From IMG/VR virus record IMGVR_UViG_3300027896_000064, positions 1-49,042 of that record: a stretch of 49,042 nucleotides of DNA, one strand, 5' to 3'. The position numbers were made by a program, and so were the translations under genes. The stretch is from a virus. Under the pieces are notes generated by a model, which was not told the DNA's origin, ran no database searches, and saw only the letters and a list, made by a program, of their open reading frames with translations. Below, piece after piece: positions 32,744 to 39,975 of this stretch (position 1 is its first letter; every line of letters starts with the position of its first letter).

Positions 32744-32962
32744 ATGAACACAATGAACACAGAAGAAAAGAATGCGGTATTGAAGCGGAAACTGGCGAAT
32801 GCAATGAAGACACAGTATGGAAGCTTAGGACGCGGCAAATCATTTAGGAATCAGTGCCTGGCAGAAGAATATCGCGCCACGTTGGAGGCTCTGGGGGTCA
32901 CAATCCCGAATCAGTGGGAATTGCTCGAACTTGGAACCTTCAACGGGAGGGGGTCTTGCTAA
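32744..32962 (+). CDS. Hypothetical 72-aa protein
   Basis: Start chosen at 32744 because it follows an A/C-rich leader and the context aaacacaATGAACAC is repeated at the next gene; ATGs at 32717 and 32753 are alternatives. Sequence MNTMNTEEKNAVLKRKLANA, then a basic middle (YGSLGRGKSFRNQCLAEEYR) and LGVTIPNQWELLEL. Unrecognised; small basic protein, first of the cluster. Confidence 0.5.
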   Translation: MNTMNTEEKNAVLKRKLANAMKTQYGSLGRGKSFRNQCLAEEYRATLEALGVTIPNQWELLELGTFNGRGSC

Positions 32963-33019
32963 TGACCGCCGGGCAGTTTGCATAATTATCACCAAACAAC
33001 CAACAACAACGAAAACACA

Positions 33020-33451
33020 ATGAACACGAAAACAGAAAAAGCCTTGATCCTTTCAACCCTGATGAAGTTTGCTTCTCAGCCTCCACGGCTGGAGGTGGGA
33101 AACTATGTCTCTTACAATGATAACGGAAGAGGATGGCGAGCCTATAAAGATGAGAGGCGAGACATCATGCGCGATCTAAAGACGGTAAAGATGCTTTTCC
33201 CGCTTGTCGCTGAAATTGTCACCCTTGAAACACTAAAAGAATCATTTAGGGCGTACTCTGGCCGCTTAGAGTGGGACGGGAAAAGGCTTAAATACACAGC
33301 CGGACAATATTTCCCTACCGAATACCGAAAAGCGGTTTGTGCCGTTTTTTCGATGGCTATCTGGTATACTTGGAGAGATTCGGGATTGTCACCCATTGAA
33401 ACTGCAAAGGAAACCTTTCCCCATTCTATCTCGTCAACTTGGTTCAACTAA
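33020..33451 (+). CDS. Hypothetical 143-aa protein
   Basis: Start at 33020 after the leader accaaccaacaacaacgaaa-type sequence; upstream in-frame TTG is ignored. MNTKTEKALILSTLMKFASQ, a basic central stretch and FPTEYRKAVCAVFSMAIWYT, helical and Trp-rich at the C-terminus. No family recognised. Part of a run of small early-type genes. Confidence 0.55.
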   Translation: MNTKTEKALILSTLMKFASQPPRLEVGNYVSYNDNGRGWRAYKDERRDIMRDLKTVKMLFPLVAEIVTLETLKESFRAYSGRLEWDGKRLKYTAGQYFPTEYRKAVCAVFSMAIWYTWRDSGLSPIETAKETFPHSISSTWFN

Positions 33452-33468
33452 AACAAAAAAGAAACATA

Positions 33469-33660
33469 ATGAATGCACAAATACACCGAAAAAACGACAA
33501 GGTGGCAATATATTTAGATGGAGGCGAAACGGTTTACCTATCTGCCGAAAATGCCTACATGATTGCAAGAGCAATCAAGGATTGCGCCCATAACATAAAC
33601 ACACAACCAGACTTCTCTAGTTCCATTTTCTCCACTCGTGACTTCATAGGATTAGAATAA
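33469..33660 (+). CDS. Hypothetical 63-aa protein
   Basis: MNAQIHRKNDKVAIYLDGGE then TVYLSAENAYMIARAIKDCA: one beta hairpin followed by a helix. Leader AAAACAAAAAAGAAACATA has no SD. Two bases separate its stop from the next start. Unrecognised. Confidence 0.55.
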   Translation: MNAQIHRKNDKVAIYLDGGETVYLSAENAYMIARAIKDCAHNINTQPDFSSSIFSTRDFIGLE

Positions 33661-33661
33661 A

Positions 33662-33748
33662 ATGCACCCAGACGAAATCAACCCGTATTTCTTGCTTTTT
33701 ATTATAGCAATTACAGCGTCATTCTTAATATATAAACACATTAAATAA
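33662..33748 (+). CDS. 28-aa single-span membrane microprotein
   Basis: MHPDEINPYFLLFIIAITAS, ending FLIYKHIK: a short polar N-terminus, a hydrophobic helix of about 16 residues and a basic end. Placed with 1-base gaps between two genes, so translation looks real. Function unknown. Confidence 0.4.
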   Translation: MHPDEINPYFLLFIIAITASFLIYKHIK

Positions 33749-33749
33749 C

Positions 33750-33938
33750 ATGGAAAATATAATCTTTTATTATGCTAAAAAATTCCCACTGGATTGTTTT
33801 ACAATGGCAATGCCTACGGAAACGAAAGTGATTGGACAAATCACTTGCAAAGAATCTGGAGATACACCGAGAAGGGAGCCTACAGGAAAAAGGAACTTTT
33901 CCCCGTCATGTTTTCAGATTGCACGGTGGAAAGGCTAA
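33750..33938 (+). CDS. Hypothetical 62-aa protein
   Basis: MENIIFYYAKKFPLDCFTMA then a basic Pro/Arg region (DTPRREPTGKRNF). Starts one base after the previous stop. No family. Weakly supported. Confidence 0.35.
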   Translation: MENIIFYYAKKFPLDCFTMAMPTETKVIGQITCKESGDTPRREPTGKRNFSPSCFQIARWKG

Positions 33939-33952
33939 CAAATTAAAATAAT

Positions 33953-34114
33953 ATGATAACGCATGAAAATCTACTTGCAGAGTATCTGGATTATATCAAT
34001 AACTATTTGACTATTGATCTCTTTGCAGAGCATCGGGGACTATATATTTCACAAGCAAAAGTTTTGCTTGAATTAGCCGAGCAAGTTTACAACACGCCAC
34101 ACCCCGAAGCATGA
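33953..34114 (+). CDS. Hypothetical 53-aa helical protein
   Basis: MITHENLLAEYLDYINNYLT then IDLFAEHRGLYISQAKVLLE and a short tail. The FAEHRGLYISQAKVLL part looks like a small helix-turn-helix. Similar short proteins occur widely in phage small-gene clusters. ATGA overlap with the next gene. Confidence 0.6.
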   Translation: MITHENLLAEYLDYINNYLTIDLFAEHRGLYISQAKVLLELAEQVYNTPHPEA

Positions 34115-34296
34115 ACGCATTAAAAACACTCCAAAAGATAGAACATCCCCACCCGCTAGGCTGGCAAGTAATTCCACCCCCCGACCTGTGGACGATAGAA
34201 AAGAGCCTTGCAAGGTTAACCTTGGCAAGTGACAAGATGGCGCAATTGCTGGAGCAAATGCGAGAAACAATTGACCGAATGGAAAAACGTAGGTAA
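34111..34296 (+). CDS. Hypothetical 61-aa protein
   Basis: MNALKTLQKIEHPHPLGWQV, then IEKSLARLTLASDKMAQLLE and a basic coiled end (RETIDRMEKRR). Coupled to the previous gene by ATGA. Helical; unrecognised. Confidence 0.5.
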   Translation: MNALKTLQKIEHPHPLGWQVIPPPDLWTIEKSLARLTLASDKMAQLLEQMRETIDRMEKRR

Positions 34297-34301
34297 AGCC
34301 T

Positions 34302-34442
34302 GTGAAAGAAATCCACCCACCTTGTGATTGTGGAAATCCTTACGCTTACTGGCAAACATTCAACGTCACCCGGCGAGAGTTCGCCTGTGAAAAGTGCCAC
34401 CATGCAACCGCAAAAAAATTGATAACCAAAAAAAGCCAATAA
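34302..34442 (+). CDS. GTG-start zinc-ribbon miniprotein
   Basis: 46 aa beginning with GTG. Two Cys pairs, CDC (PPCDCGNPYAYW) and CEKC (FACEKCHHATAKK), in the geometry of a zinc ribbon, with a Lys-rich tail. Fits the 5-base gap after the previous stop. Confidence 0.5.
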   Translation: MKEIHPPCDCGNPYAYWQTFNVTRREFACEKCHHATAKKLITKKSQ

Positions 34443-34457
34443 TAAAACCGCCGCAAT

Positions 34458-34682
34458 ATGAAAACGCAATACGAATGCAAAAATGATGAATGTCAAAAAA
34501 CTTTTGACGTAGAATACCATGAAGGAACTCCAGACTCTGGAATGTCCGGGCCTTGGTGTGAAGCTGAACAAGGAACCGCCGCAGAGTGCGAGCCTTCCCA
34601 TTGTCCACACTGTCAAGATGAGGTTGACATGGAAACCGTAGAAAAAGACTTTGAGCAAGACCCCGACTATTATCAACAATGA
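34458..34682 (+). CDS. Acidic zinc-ribbon protein
   Basis: 74 aa. Cys at C-x4-C (ECKNDECQ), a mid Cys pair region (PWCEAEQGTAAEC) and CPHC (SHCPHCQDEVD), then a strongly acidic C-terminus. A zinc ribbon with a negative surface might mimic DNA. Inference only. Confidence 0.55.
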   Translation: MKTQYECKNDECQKTFDVEYHEGTPDSGMSGPWCEAEQGTAAECEPSHCPHCQDEVDMETVEKDFEQDPDYYQQ

Positions 34683-34867
34683 AATTCCAATCCTTGAAGC
34701 AGTATACTCTGCCACAATCATCAGGCCACAAGCAGTGCATTAACTGGTACTCTTTTTTGATTCACCTTGGACAAAACCGCCATCTGTCAGATGTTCCCCA
34801 ATTCAAAAAAACAACATACCCTTCAAAAAATAACTTGCAACCGCTTGCAGTTTCAACAACACTCTAA
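34679..34867 (+). CDS. Doubtful 62-aa ORF
   Basis: ATGA overlap with the zinc-ribbon gene supports it; composition (Ser/Gln/Pro/Leu, no domain) does not. It fills the gap to the next convincing gene. Low confidence. Confidence 0.3.
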   Translation: MKFQSLKQYTLPQSSGHKQCINWYSFLIHLGQNRHLSDVPQFKKTTYPSKNNLQPLAVSTTL

Positions 34868-34872
34868 ACCCC

Positions 34873-35082
34873 ATGACAACTGAAATTCACTCCACTACTG
34901 AAACCGCCACCAGCACCGCCGCACCAGAGCCAATCATTTCCGGGAAAAACAATGTCTTCCTAGGTCTTTATTTTCCTCGAGAACTCAAAGAAAAGCTTGC
35001 TACCGCCGCAAAAAACGCCGACTGTTCAATGAGTAAGTACGCTGTGCGTCTTTTCAAGCAGCATCTTGAATCTCTTTCTTAA
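34873..35082 (+). CDS. Ribbon-helix-helix protein
   Basis: 69 aa. After a Thr/Ala/Pro N-terminal tail, NVFLGLYFPRELKEKLATAA forms the strand and first helix, and DCSMSKYAVRLFKQHLESL the second helix of an Arc/CopG-like ribbon-helix-helix. Such dimers bind operator DNA. Probably an early regulator of this cluster. Preceded by a leader rich in A and C. Confidence 0.7.
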   Translation: MTTEIHSTTETATSTAAPEPIISGKNNVFLGLYFPRELKEKLATAAKNADCSMSKYAVRLFKQHLESLS

Positions 35083-35153
35083 TGAGTTCCCGATTCGTTG
35101 CTGCTATTATTTTAATTATCGCTCTGATAACTTTAGCACTTTGTACCCTATGA
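35082..35153 (+). CDS. 23-aa membrane microprotein
   Basis: MSSRFVAAIILIIALITLAL, ending CTL. Nearly all one transmembrane helix. TAATG overlap with the RHH gene and ATGA overlap with the next gene place it exactly in a coupled run, so translation is likely despite the size. Confidence 0.42.
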   Translation: MSSRFVAAIILIIALITLALCTL

Positions 35154-35410
35154 CTGAAGCATGGACAAAGAAGGAAGGCAAGAATCCCAAGGGAGGACTT
35201 AATGCCAAGGGACGAGCAAGCTACAATAAGGCTCATGGAGCTAATCTAAAGCCTCCCGCCCCTAATCCTAAAACCAAAGCAGACGCAGGACGCAAGGCAT
35301 CATTCTGTGCCCGAATGAAGGGTATGAAGGCAAAGCTTACTAGCGCAAAGACAGCAAAAGACCCAGACTCTCGCATTAATAAGTCCCTTCGGACTTGGAA
35401 ATGCAAGTAA
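35150..35410 (+). CDS. DUF6321-like basic protein
   Basis: 86 aa from the ATG at 35150. Sequence TEAWTKKEGKNPKGGLNAKG, then RASYNKAHGANLKPPAPNPK, and ASFCARMKGMKAKL near the C-terminus, closing with a basic KSLRTWKCK. This combination (KxGKNPxGGLNxKGRxSY and FCARMxGM) is the signature I associate with the DUF6321 family of phage proteins. Strongly basic, so nucleic-acid binding is probable; the role is unknown. Confidence 0.6.
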   Translation: MTEAWTKKEGKNPKGGLNAKGRASYNKAHGANLKPPAPNPKTKADAGRKASFCARMKGMKAKLTSAKTAKDPDSRINKSLRTWKCK

Positions 35411-35433
35411 AACAAACAACAACAACAAAACTG

Positions 35434-35604
35434 ATGACACTCGCAGAACTAAACGAAAAAGCGCAAGAGATTGCAAACAAGCTCGGTCACATTCCCCAAG
35501 AACTCCTCCTTGAAGTTCACACTCTCCTCCACAAGAAGGATGAATGCTGCAAGGGAACTAACTGCACCGCCGCTGACGAAGCCGCGCCAACTGTTGTCTC
35601 CTAA
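35434..35604 (+). CDS. Hypothetical 56-aa protein
   Basis: Start at 35434 because the upstream stop and the A/C-rich leader (aaaacaaacaacaacaacaa) lie between 35408 and 35433; an in-frame ATG at 35395 is inside the upstream gene. Sequence MTLAELNEKAQEIANKLGHI, then a Cys-containing segment (KKDECCKGTNC). Helical. Unrecognised. Confidence 0.5.
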   Translation: MTLAELNEKAQEIANKLGHIPQELLLEVHTLLHKKDECCKGTNCTAADEAAPTVVS

Positions 35605-35801
35605 TGCTCAAGGCAATTATTGACGCAATTCGCGCAAAGAAACCACAACTCAACCATACTGTAATTGATACAAAACATATGAAGAAGACAACCGCCACAA
35701 AGGTTAAGATGGAAGCCAAGGGGAAGCCTATGACGAAGGGCAAGAAGCCCATGATTTCCAAGGCAAAGATGAACAAGCCAACCCGAAGCAAGAAGGACTA
35801 A
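35604..35801 (+). CDS. Lys-rich basic protein
   Basis: 65 aa. TAATG overlap. N-terminal helix (MLKAIIDAIRAKKPQLNHTV), then repeats of K-x-K-x-x-K-G-K-P-M (KMEAKGKPMTKGKKPMISKA). Resembles small nucleoid-like or histone-tail-like basic proteins; DNA binding is inferred. Confidence 0.55.
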   Translation: MLKAIIDAIRAKKPQLNHTVIDTKHMKKTTATKVKMEAKGKPMTKGKKPMISKAKMNKPTRSKKD

Positions 35802-35807
35802 AATAGA

Positions 35808-35840
35808 ATCGGCGGGGGCCATGAACAAACCCCCGCCGAT
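35808..35840. other. Perfect 11-bp GC-rich intergenic hairpin
   Basis: ATCGGCGGGGG and CCCCCGCCGAT pair perfectly around an 11-base loop, between the basic-protein gene and the ERF gene. There is no U-tract after it, so it is more likely an attenuator, processing or protection site than a terminator. Its GCGGGGG/CCCCCGC core matches the hairpin at 16732-16757. Confidence 0.65.
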
Positions 35841-35873
35841 CTTGAGCAACGCAACCACGCAATTACCAAAAAC

Positions 35874-36542
35874 ATGACTACAACAACGCAACCATCAAGT
35901 CAACTAAACGCATCATTTGTTAAAGCTTTGGGAGAGTTGAGGAACGTAGCAAAGAATGCTATTAACCCTCACTTCAGAAACCGTTATGCATCGTTGGATG
36001 CCATTCTGGATGATGTTCGTCCAATACTTGCAGGAAATAACCTTGGCATCTCTCAAGAGCCTATTTTTGAGGATGGCAAAGCAGGAGTAGTAACCCGTAT
36101 TATTCATATTTCGGGAGAAACAAGGGAATCAACTCTTTTGCTTCCAATTAAGGATCAGACAGCACAGGGGGTAGGGTCAGCATTGACCTATGCAAAAAGG
36201 TACGCAATCAGCAGCATTTTAGGAATTACCGCTGACGATGATGATGATGGTGAGATTGCCAGCAAGCCAGCAGTTCAGAAGCCAATCAAGGTTGAACCGC
36301 CGAAGATTAAAGCAACACCATCAGAGCCTACTCCAACGAAGGAACTCCCGACAAGTGGAGTTGATATGCTTATCGGCATGATGGAAGCAGACAAGGTAAC
36401 GGATGACCATGTTCTCCACTTTCTGTATGCTAAAAAGGCAATTCCAGATCGCAACGTATATATGTTCGATCTTCCTGAAAAGGTGATTAGCCGCCTCATT
36501 GAGAAATGGGATGACGTAAAGGCATTTAAACCAGCACTTTAA
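35874..36542 (+). CDS. ERF-family single-strand annealing recombinase
   Basis: 222 aa. ERF core: KNAINPHFRNRYASLDAILD at about 28-47, GISQEPIFEDGK, VVTRIIHISGETRESTLLLP (72-91), then QGVGSALTYAKRYAISSILG (98-117), the classic GSA-x-TYA(K/R)RY motif, followed by DDDDDGE. The C-terminal half has a Pro/Lys linker (KPIKVEPPKIKATPSEPTPT) and a helical end. It anneals complementary single strands in phage recombination, working with the adjacent nuclease and SSB-like protein. TAATG overlap to the nuclease gene. Confidence 0.85.
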   Translation: MTTTTQPSSQLNASFVKALGELRNVAKNAINPHFRNRYASLDAILDDVRPILAGNNLGISQEPIFEDGKAGVVTRIIHISGETRESTLLLPIKDQTAQGVGSALTYAKRYAISSILGITADDDDDGEIASKPAVQKPIKVEPPKIKATPSEPTPTKELPTSGVDMLIGMMEADKVTDDHVLHFLYAKKAIPDRNVYMFDLPEKVISRLIEKWDDVKAFKPAL

Positions 36543-37615
36543 TGACTGACGAGCGCGAAGGCAAACCATCAGCAAGCGGGTTTTCCCGCCTTGCTTTATG
36601 CTCTGGCAGTTGGAACCTAGAGTCTACACTCCCACCACAAGAGGCAAATAAGTATATGCAGCTTGGCTCGGACGTTCATAGCGTTCTTGCAGGATTGAAA
36701 GATTTTGAGCTTCTTTCTCAAGAAGGTCAGGACATTGCGACACGGTGCTTGTCAGAGTTTTCTGATATGATCAGGCAACTGGATCTTGGTGAACGTACAA
36801 AGGAAATTGTCGAAGAACGGTACTGGTACAATGATCTCTTTTCTGGAGCGATTGATCGGATCGACTTTTTTGGCGAGGAAACGGCAGTTGTAACAGATTA
36901 TAAAACAGGTCGAGTTGCACAGTCTGGAGCAGCAGAAAATTATCAACTTCGCGCATATGCTGTTCTCGTCAAGAAAGCATTCCCGAAACTGAAGACGGTT
37001 TTCGTTGCGATCATTCAACCCCTAGCTGCTGGAAAAACCATTGCCGAATACAATGAGGCTGAACTATCACAAGCAGAAGAGGAAATTGTTGGTATCGTTA
37101 ATGCTTCCCAAAAGCATGATGCTCCAAGAACTCCTTCAACTGACGCTTGCAAGTGGTGTCGTGCTAAAGACATTTGCCCTGATAGGCATGAGAATGCTAA
37201 AGCTAGGACAAAAGAGTTAACAGTAATCTCTGGCGCGATGGTAAAGGTATTAAGCAATGCCGAATTGGTATCCATTGATGACAATGCGGGAGTAGTTGAA
37301 GACTTCATTTCCGAAGTCAGGACTGAACTCAAAAATAGATTGCTTGCAGGTGCTGAAATTGCTGGACGATCCCTTACCAAAGGACGTACAAGTAGAAATG
37401 TACCAGACGCAGCTTCCGCTTATAATGCGCTTTCTGGTGTTCTTAAATCAGATGAGTTTCTGGCTTGCACAAAAGTATCAGTCACTGCTCTTGAAAAAGC
37501 AGTTGCCAAAGCAAAAGGAATCAAGGCAAAAGATGCCAAGCAATCGCTCGACGATGCCCTTGGTTGGCTCATTGAGTCAAAAGAAGGGGAACCATCCATC
37601 AGGCGTGACAAGTGA
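36542..37615 (+). CDS. Cas4/RecB-like PD-(D/E)XK nuclease with four-Cys signature
   Basis: 357 aa. Nuclease motifs: H46 (LGSDVHS), D105 (SGAIDRIDFFG), then D119 and K121 in VVTDYKTGR, Q135 and Y139 (NYQLRAYA). The Cys set C20 (LALCSGS), C203, C206 and C212 (DACKWCRAKDICPDR) has the spacing used by Cas4/AddB nucleases to hold a 4Fe-4S cluster. The C-terminal third (from LTVISGAMVKVL) is helical and of unknown role; phage proteins with this layout are often labelled DUF2800. It should produce recessed ends for the ERF annealing protein. Confidence 0.82.
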   Translation: MTDEREGKPSASGFSRLALCSGSWNLESTLPPQEANKYMQLGSDVHSVLAGLKDFELLSQEGQDIATRCLSEFSDMIRQLDLGERTKEIVEERYWYNDLFSGAIDRIDFFGEETAVVTDYKTGRVAQSGAAENYQLRAYAVLVKKAFPKLKTVFVAIIQPLAAGKTIAEYNEAELSQAEEEIVGIVNASQKHDAPRTPSTDACKWCRAKDICPDRHENAKARTKELTVISGAMVKVLSNAELVSIDDNAGVVEDFISEVRTELKNRLLAGAEIAGRSLTKGRTSRNVPDAASAYNALSGVLKSDEFLACTKVSVTALEKAVAKAKGIKAKDAKQSLDDALGWLIESKEGEPSIRRDK

Positions 37616-37805
37616 AGATGATGACGATTCTAGGGCGTTGTGGATACTCTTTAAAGGTAGAGAATGGATTGTTCTTTGGAAAGACAGTTCATTTATGGCA
37701 ACACCCGGAGATAATCGCAAAGTCGAAGAGTCCGAAGTAAAAAATTTGTTTCGTTACTTGAATGATGAAGGTTTTATCAACAAGGACGAACCAATGAAAA
37801 AATAA
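37605..37805 (+). CDS. Small GTG-start protein
   Basis: 66 aa, GTG at 37605 overlapping the nuclease stop by 11 bases. Starts VTSEDDDDSRALWILFKGRE; later VKNLFRYLNDEGFINKDE. No alternative ATG exists before residue 31. Compact beta/alpha; unrecognised. Confidence 0.45.
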   Translation: MTSEDDDDSRALWILFKGREWIVLWKDSSFMATPGDNRKVEESEVKNLFRYLNDEGFINKDEPMKK

Positions 37806-37810
37806 AATTA

Positions 37811-37815
37811 AGGAG
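37811..37815 (+). promoter_or_regulatory. Clear Shine-Dalgarno sequence before the methyltransferase remnant
   Basis: AGGAG in TTAAGGAGAATATGAATG. It is 3 bases from the first ATG (37819) but 7 bases from a second ATG (37823) that is in another frame. It is the clearest SD I found in the window; most other starts follow A/C-rich leaders. Confidence 0.6.
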
Positions 37816-37818
37816 AAT

Positions 37819-38241
37819 ATGAATGAGCTACATTTATTTGCAGGAGCAGGAGGAGGGATCTTGGGAGGAATGCTCCTCGGACATACCCCAGTTTGTGCTG
37901 TGGAAATTGAACCATATTGTCGCAGAGTTTTACTCCAACGCCAACGAGATGGAATCTTGCCCAAGTTCCCAATCTGGATACTCGCTGATGCGGCCAACAG
38001 CTTCGGATGGTTTGCGCCACAAGTTCAAGCTCTCAAGTTTAGTCAGAAAGGGTCATCAAGACGGCAATTTAACAGAGCAATTAGCGCGTGTTCATCAGAA
38101 GAAGCTCACGCCGAACGCCTCGGAAATTCTGATGCGCTTTCCAGAGACGTGGACAGACTTAAGGCCATTGGAAATGGACAAGTTCCAATTGTGGCAGCAA
38201 CATCATTCAGAATACTTTCAGAATCAGTAGTCAGTAAATAA
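37819..38241 (+). pseudogene. Truncated, frame-disrupted cytosine-C5 DNA methyltransferase
   Basis: In frame from 37819: MNELHLFAGAGGGILGGMLL is motif I with the SAM-binding FAGAGG, and CAVEIEPYCRRVL is motif II. About residue 52 the similarity stops: catalytic motif IV (PCQ) and motifs VI and VIII are missing. In the second frame (37823-38230, 135 aa) the DNA then reads LMRPTASDGLRHKF and LTPNASEILMRFPETWTDL, a typical C-terminal region of phage C5 methyltransferases. The first frame at the same place reads DRLKAIGNGQVPIVAATSFR, which is a motif X. The gene is thus a deletion/frameshift relic without catalytic core, though either frame might still yield a peptide. Confidence 0.72.
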
Positions 38242-38265
38242 AATAAACAAACAAAATAAACGAAA

Positions 38266-38595
38266 ATGATAAAAGGCAAAATTGATGTAACGAAGATCCT
38301 CAAGGATGAACTTTACCAAGGCAAGACCGCAAAGTATCTTGATCTTGTGATGTTCCCAAATACGAATGAGTTGGGAGATGAGGTTCCTGATCAGTACGGG
38401 CAGACGGGAGTGATTAAGCAGTCGCTTTCAAAGACAAGTCGGGAAGCGGGAATGAAGTCCCCAATCCTTGGGAATTATACCATCACTGAGAAGAATCCTA
38501 GCGGGTTTGTTCCCAAAATGGGAACTGCATTCAAAAAGCGTACTCCAGCACCTGCACCAGCAGCCGTTGAAGACGAGGATGAAATTCCTTTTTAA
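38266..38595 (+). CDS. SSB-like single-strand-DNA-binding protein
   Basis: 109 aa. Begins MIKGKIDVTKILKDELYQGK and has YLDLVMFPNTNELGD, then GVIKQSLSKTSREAGMKSPI and LGNYTITEKNPSG, a pattern I associate with small phage SSB-like proteins in recombination modules. The C-terminus, a Pro/Ala linker followed by EDEDEIPF, is the acidic-hydrophobic tip through which SSB proteins recruit partners. Leader aaataaacaaacaaaataaa has no SD. Works with ERF and nuclease. Confidence 0.68.
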   Translation: MIKGKIDVTKILKDELYQGKTAKYLDLVMFPNTNELGDEVPDQYGQTGVIKQSLSKTSREAGMKSPILGNYTITEKNPSGFVPKMGTAFKKRTPAPAPAAVEDEDEIPF

Positions 38596-38629
38596 TCTAA
38601 CCTAAACCAAACCGCAACCAACCACGCAA

Positions 38630-38866
38630 ATGCCCACTAAAAAGTCACAAACACAAGGAGAAAAGCTTCTCCTTCTTGAAGCAGGTTTGGATTTCCAAAA
38701 CAGGGAATCCAAGCACATTCTTGAAACAGTCCGTTATCATCATACTGAAATTCTTGAACTACAGGAAAAGGTCGACGATCTTCTATCTGTTGTTCGTATT
38801 TTCTTTGTTGCCGTTATCCTTTCGGTAATTGTTATCGTAACAATTTATACTTACCACGCAAAATGA
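38630..38866 (+). CDS. Coiled-coil plus C-terminal membrane helix protein
   Basis: 78 aa. Charged helix ETVRYHHTEILELQEKVDDL followed by a C-terminal transmembrane helix (IFFVAVILSVIVIVTIYTYH). Tail-anchored topology. Leader accgcaaccaaccacgcaa is A/C-rich. Spacing by ATGA to the next gene. Function unknown. Confidence 0.6.
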   Translation: MPTKKSQTQGEKLLLLEAGLDFQNRESKHILETVRYHHTEILELQEKVDDLLSVVRIFFVAVILSVIVIVTIYTYHAK

Positions 38867-39090
38867 TGATTCCACGCTTTTGTAATTGTCTGGAAGTCGC
38901 CTTCCTGCAAGAAGTTCCCGAATGGCATGACTGCGAATACATCAGGCAACGGAATGAACTCATTCCAAATGCGGAATCTGAAGCAAAGCTAATGGCGAGA
39001 ACGATTGATGGAGAAATGGATTCAAATCATTTCACTTATTTGTTTTCAACCTACATGGATACAGCAGCAAAAAAGGCAAAAATTGTATGA
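38863..39090 (+). CDS. Hypothetical 75-aa protein
   Basis: MMIPRFCNCLEVAFLQEVPE, then an acidic/basic helical segment (NAESEAKLMARTIDGEMDSN) and YLFSTYMDTAAKKAKIV. Cys pair C-N-C near the N-terminus. ATGA overlaps at both ends. Unrecognised. Confidence 0.5.
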   Translation: MMIPRFCNCLEVAFLQEVPEWHDCEYIRQRNELIPNAESEAKLMARTIDGEMDSNHFTYLFSTYMDTAAKKAKIV

Positions 39091-39305
39091 GCTATAGCAA
39101 AGAGGCTTACGATTATTTAAACAGTGATCACATTCGATTGCTAACGGATGATAATAAAGTTCCTAGCATCGAAGACAGAGTAATGTCTGCCTTTGATGCG
39201 GGAGCAAAATCACATCATAGGAAAAATTGGCTTAACGCATTTAAGCAATTAGATTCCGTTGCAGGAGACAAATGCAAAATCAACTTCCCTAAAACCAATG
39301 ATTGA
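39087..39305 (+). CDS. Hypothetical 72-aa protein
   Basis: MSYSKEAYDYLNSDHIRLLT, helical, ending KCKINFPKTND. ATGA overlap with the previous gene and 8 bases of overlap with the next. Unrecognised. Confidence 0.5.
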   Translation: MSYSKEAYDYLNSDHIRLLTDDNKVPSIEDRVMSAFDAGAKSHHRKNWLNAFKQLDSVAGDKCKINFPKTND

Positions 39306-39633
39306 TCAATTTGATTTTGACTTTTCACCAATTACTCCAGAATCAGATGACAAGTCTCTTGCTTCTAGGTTTGAACGGTTCCATGAAAACAATCCTGTTG
39401 TTTATAAGAACCTAGTTGGTCTTGCCAGACAGTTTAGAGAGAAACGACCAAACGCAATCATGGGTATTGGTATGCTGTATGAAGTTCTTCGTTGGAACTA
39501 TTATATGGGCATTGATACTGATGAGGATTATAAGCTGAACAATGACTTTTGCGCTCCCTATGCGAGACTTATTATGAAGCAGGAACCAGACTTGGAGAAT
39601 GCCTTTAAGCTTCGCGCAAGCATCATTGATTAA
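39298..39633 (+). CDS. Conserved phage hypothetical (ERF/nuclease-module accessory)
   Basis: 111 aa from the ATG at 39298. Helical segments SRFERFHENNPVVYKNLVGL, GIGMLYEVLRWNYYMGIDTD and YKLNNDFCAPYARLIMKQEP form a pattern that I recognise from proteins encoded next to phage recombination genes. No catalytic motif; function unknown. It directly abuts the DUF1064-like nuclease. Confidence 0.6.
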   Translation: MIDQFDFDFSPITPESDDKSLASRFERFHENNPVVYKNLVGLARQFREKRPNAIMGIGMLYEVLRWNYYMGIDTDEDYKLNNDFCAPYARLIMKQEPDLENAFKLRASIID

Positions 39634-39975
39634 ATGAGAACCTTTAGGGCAAAAGGAAATACGACCCGTCGAGTGGCGGGAAAGATGAACAAGACTGAGG
39701 AAGCATATTCTTTGGTTCTTGAGCAACGCCGATTGGCTGGAGAGATCCATCATTGGGCATTTGAGGCTATGGCATTAAGGTTGGCAGATAGGACAACCTA
39801 TACTCCAGATTTCTTTGTCATCAACAAGGATGGGAATATCTCATTCTTTGAAGTCAAAGGATTCTGGCATCAAGCCGGGAGAATTAAAATAAAAGTAGCA
39901 GCAGAAAATCATCCTTGGTTTGATTTCCAAGCTATTCAACTGAAAAAAAAGGAGTGGATCTATGAACAGTTCTAA
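39634..39975 (+). CDS. DUF1064-like PD-(D/E)XK endonuclease
   Basis: 113 aa. Motifs: an E pair at 22-23 (KTEEAYSLV), D59 in TYTPDFFV, E73 and K75 in FFEVKGFW, then RIKIKVAAEN. This is the TPDF...FxEVKG arrangement of DUF1064-type phage nucleases, similar in plan to Holliday-junction resolvases. It may resolve branched DNA before packaging. Starts directly at the previous stop. Confidence 0.78.
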   Translation: MRTFRAKGNTTRRVAGKMNKTEEAYSLVLEQRRLAGEIHHWAFEAMALRLADRTTYTPDFFVINKDGNISFFEVKGFWHQAGRIKIKVAAENHPWFDFQAIQLKKKEWIYEQF

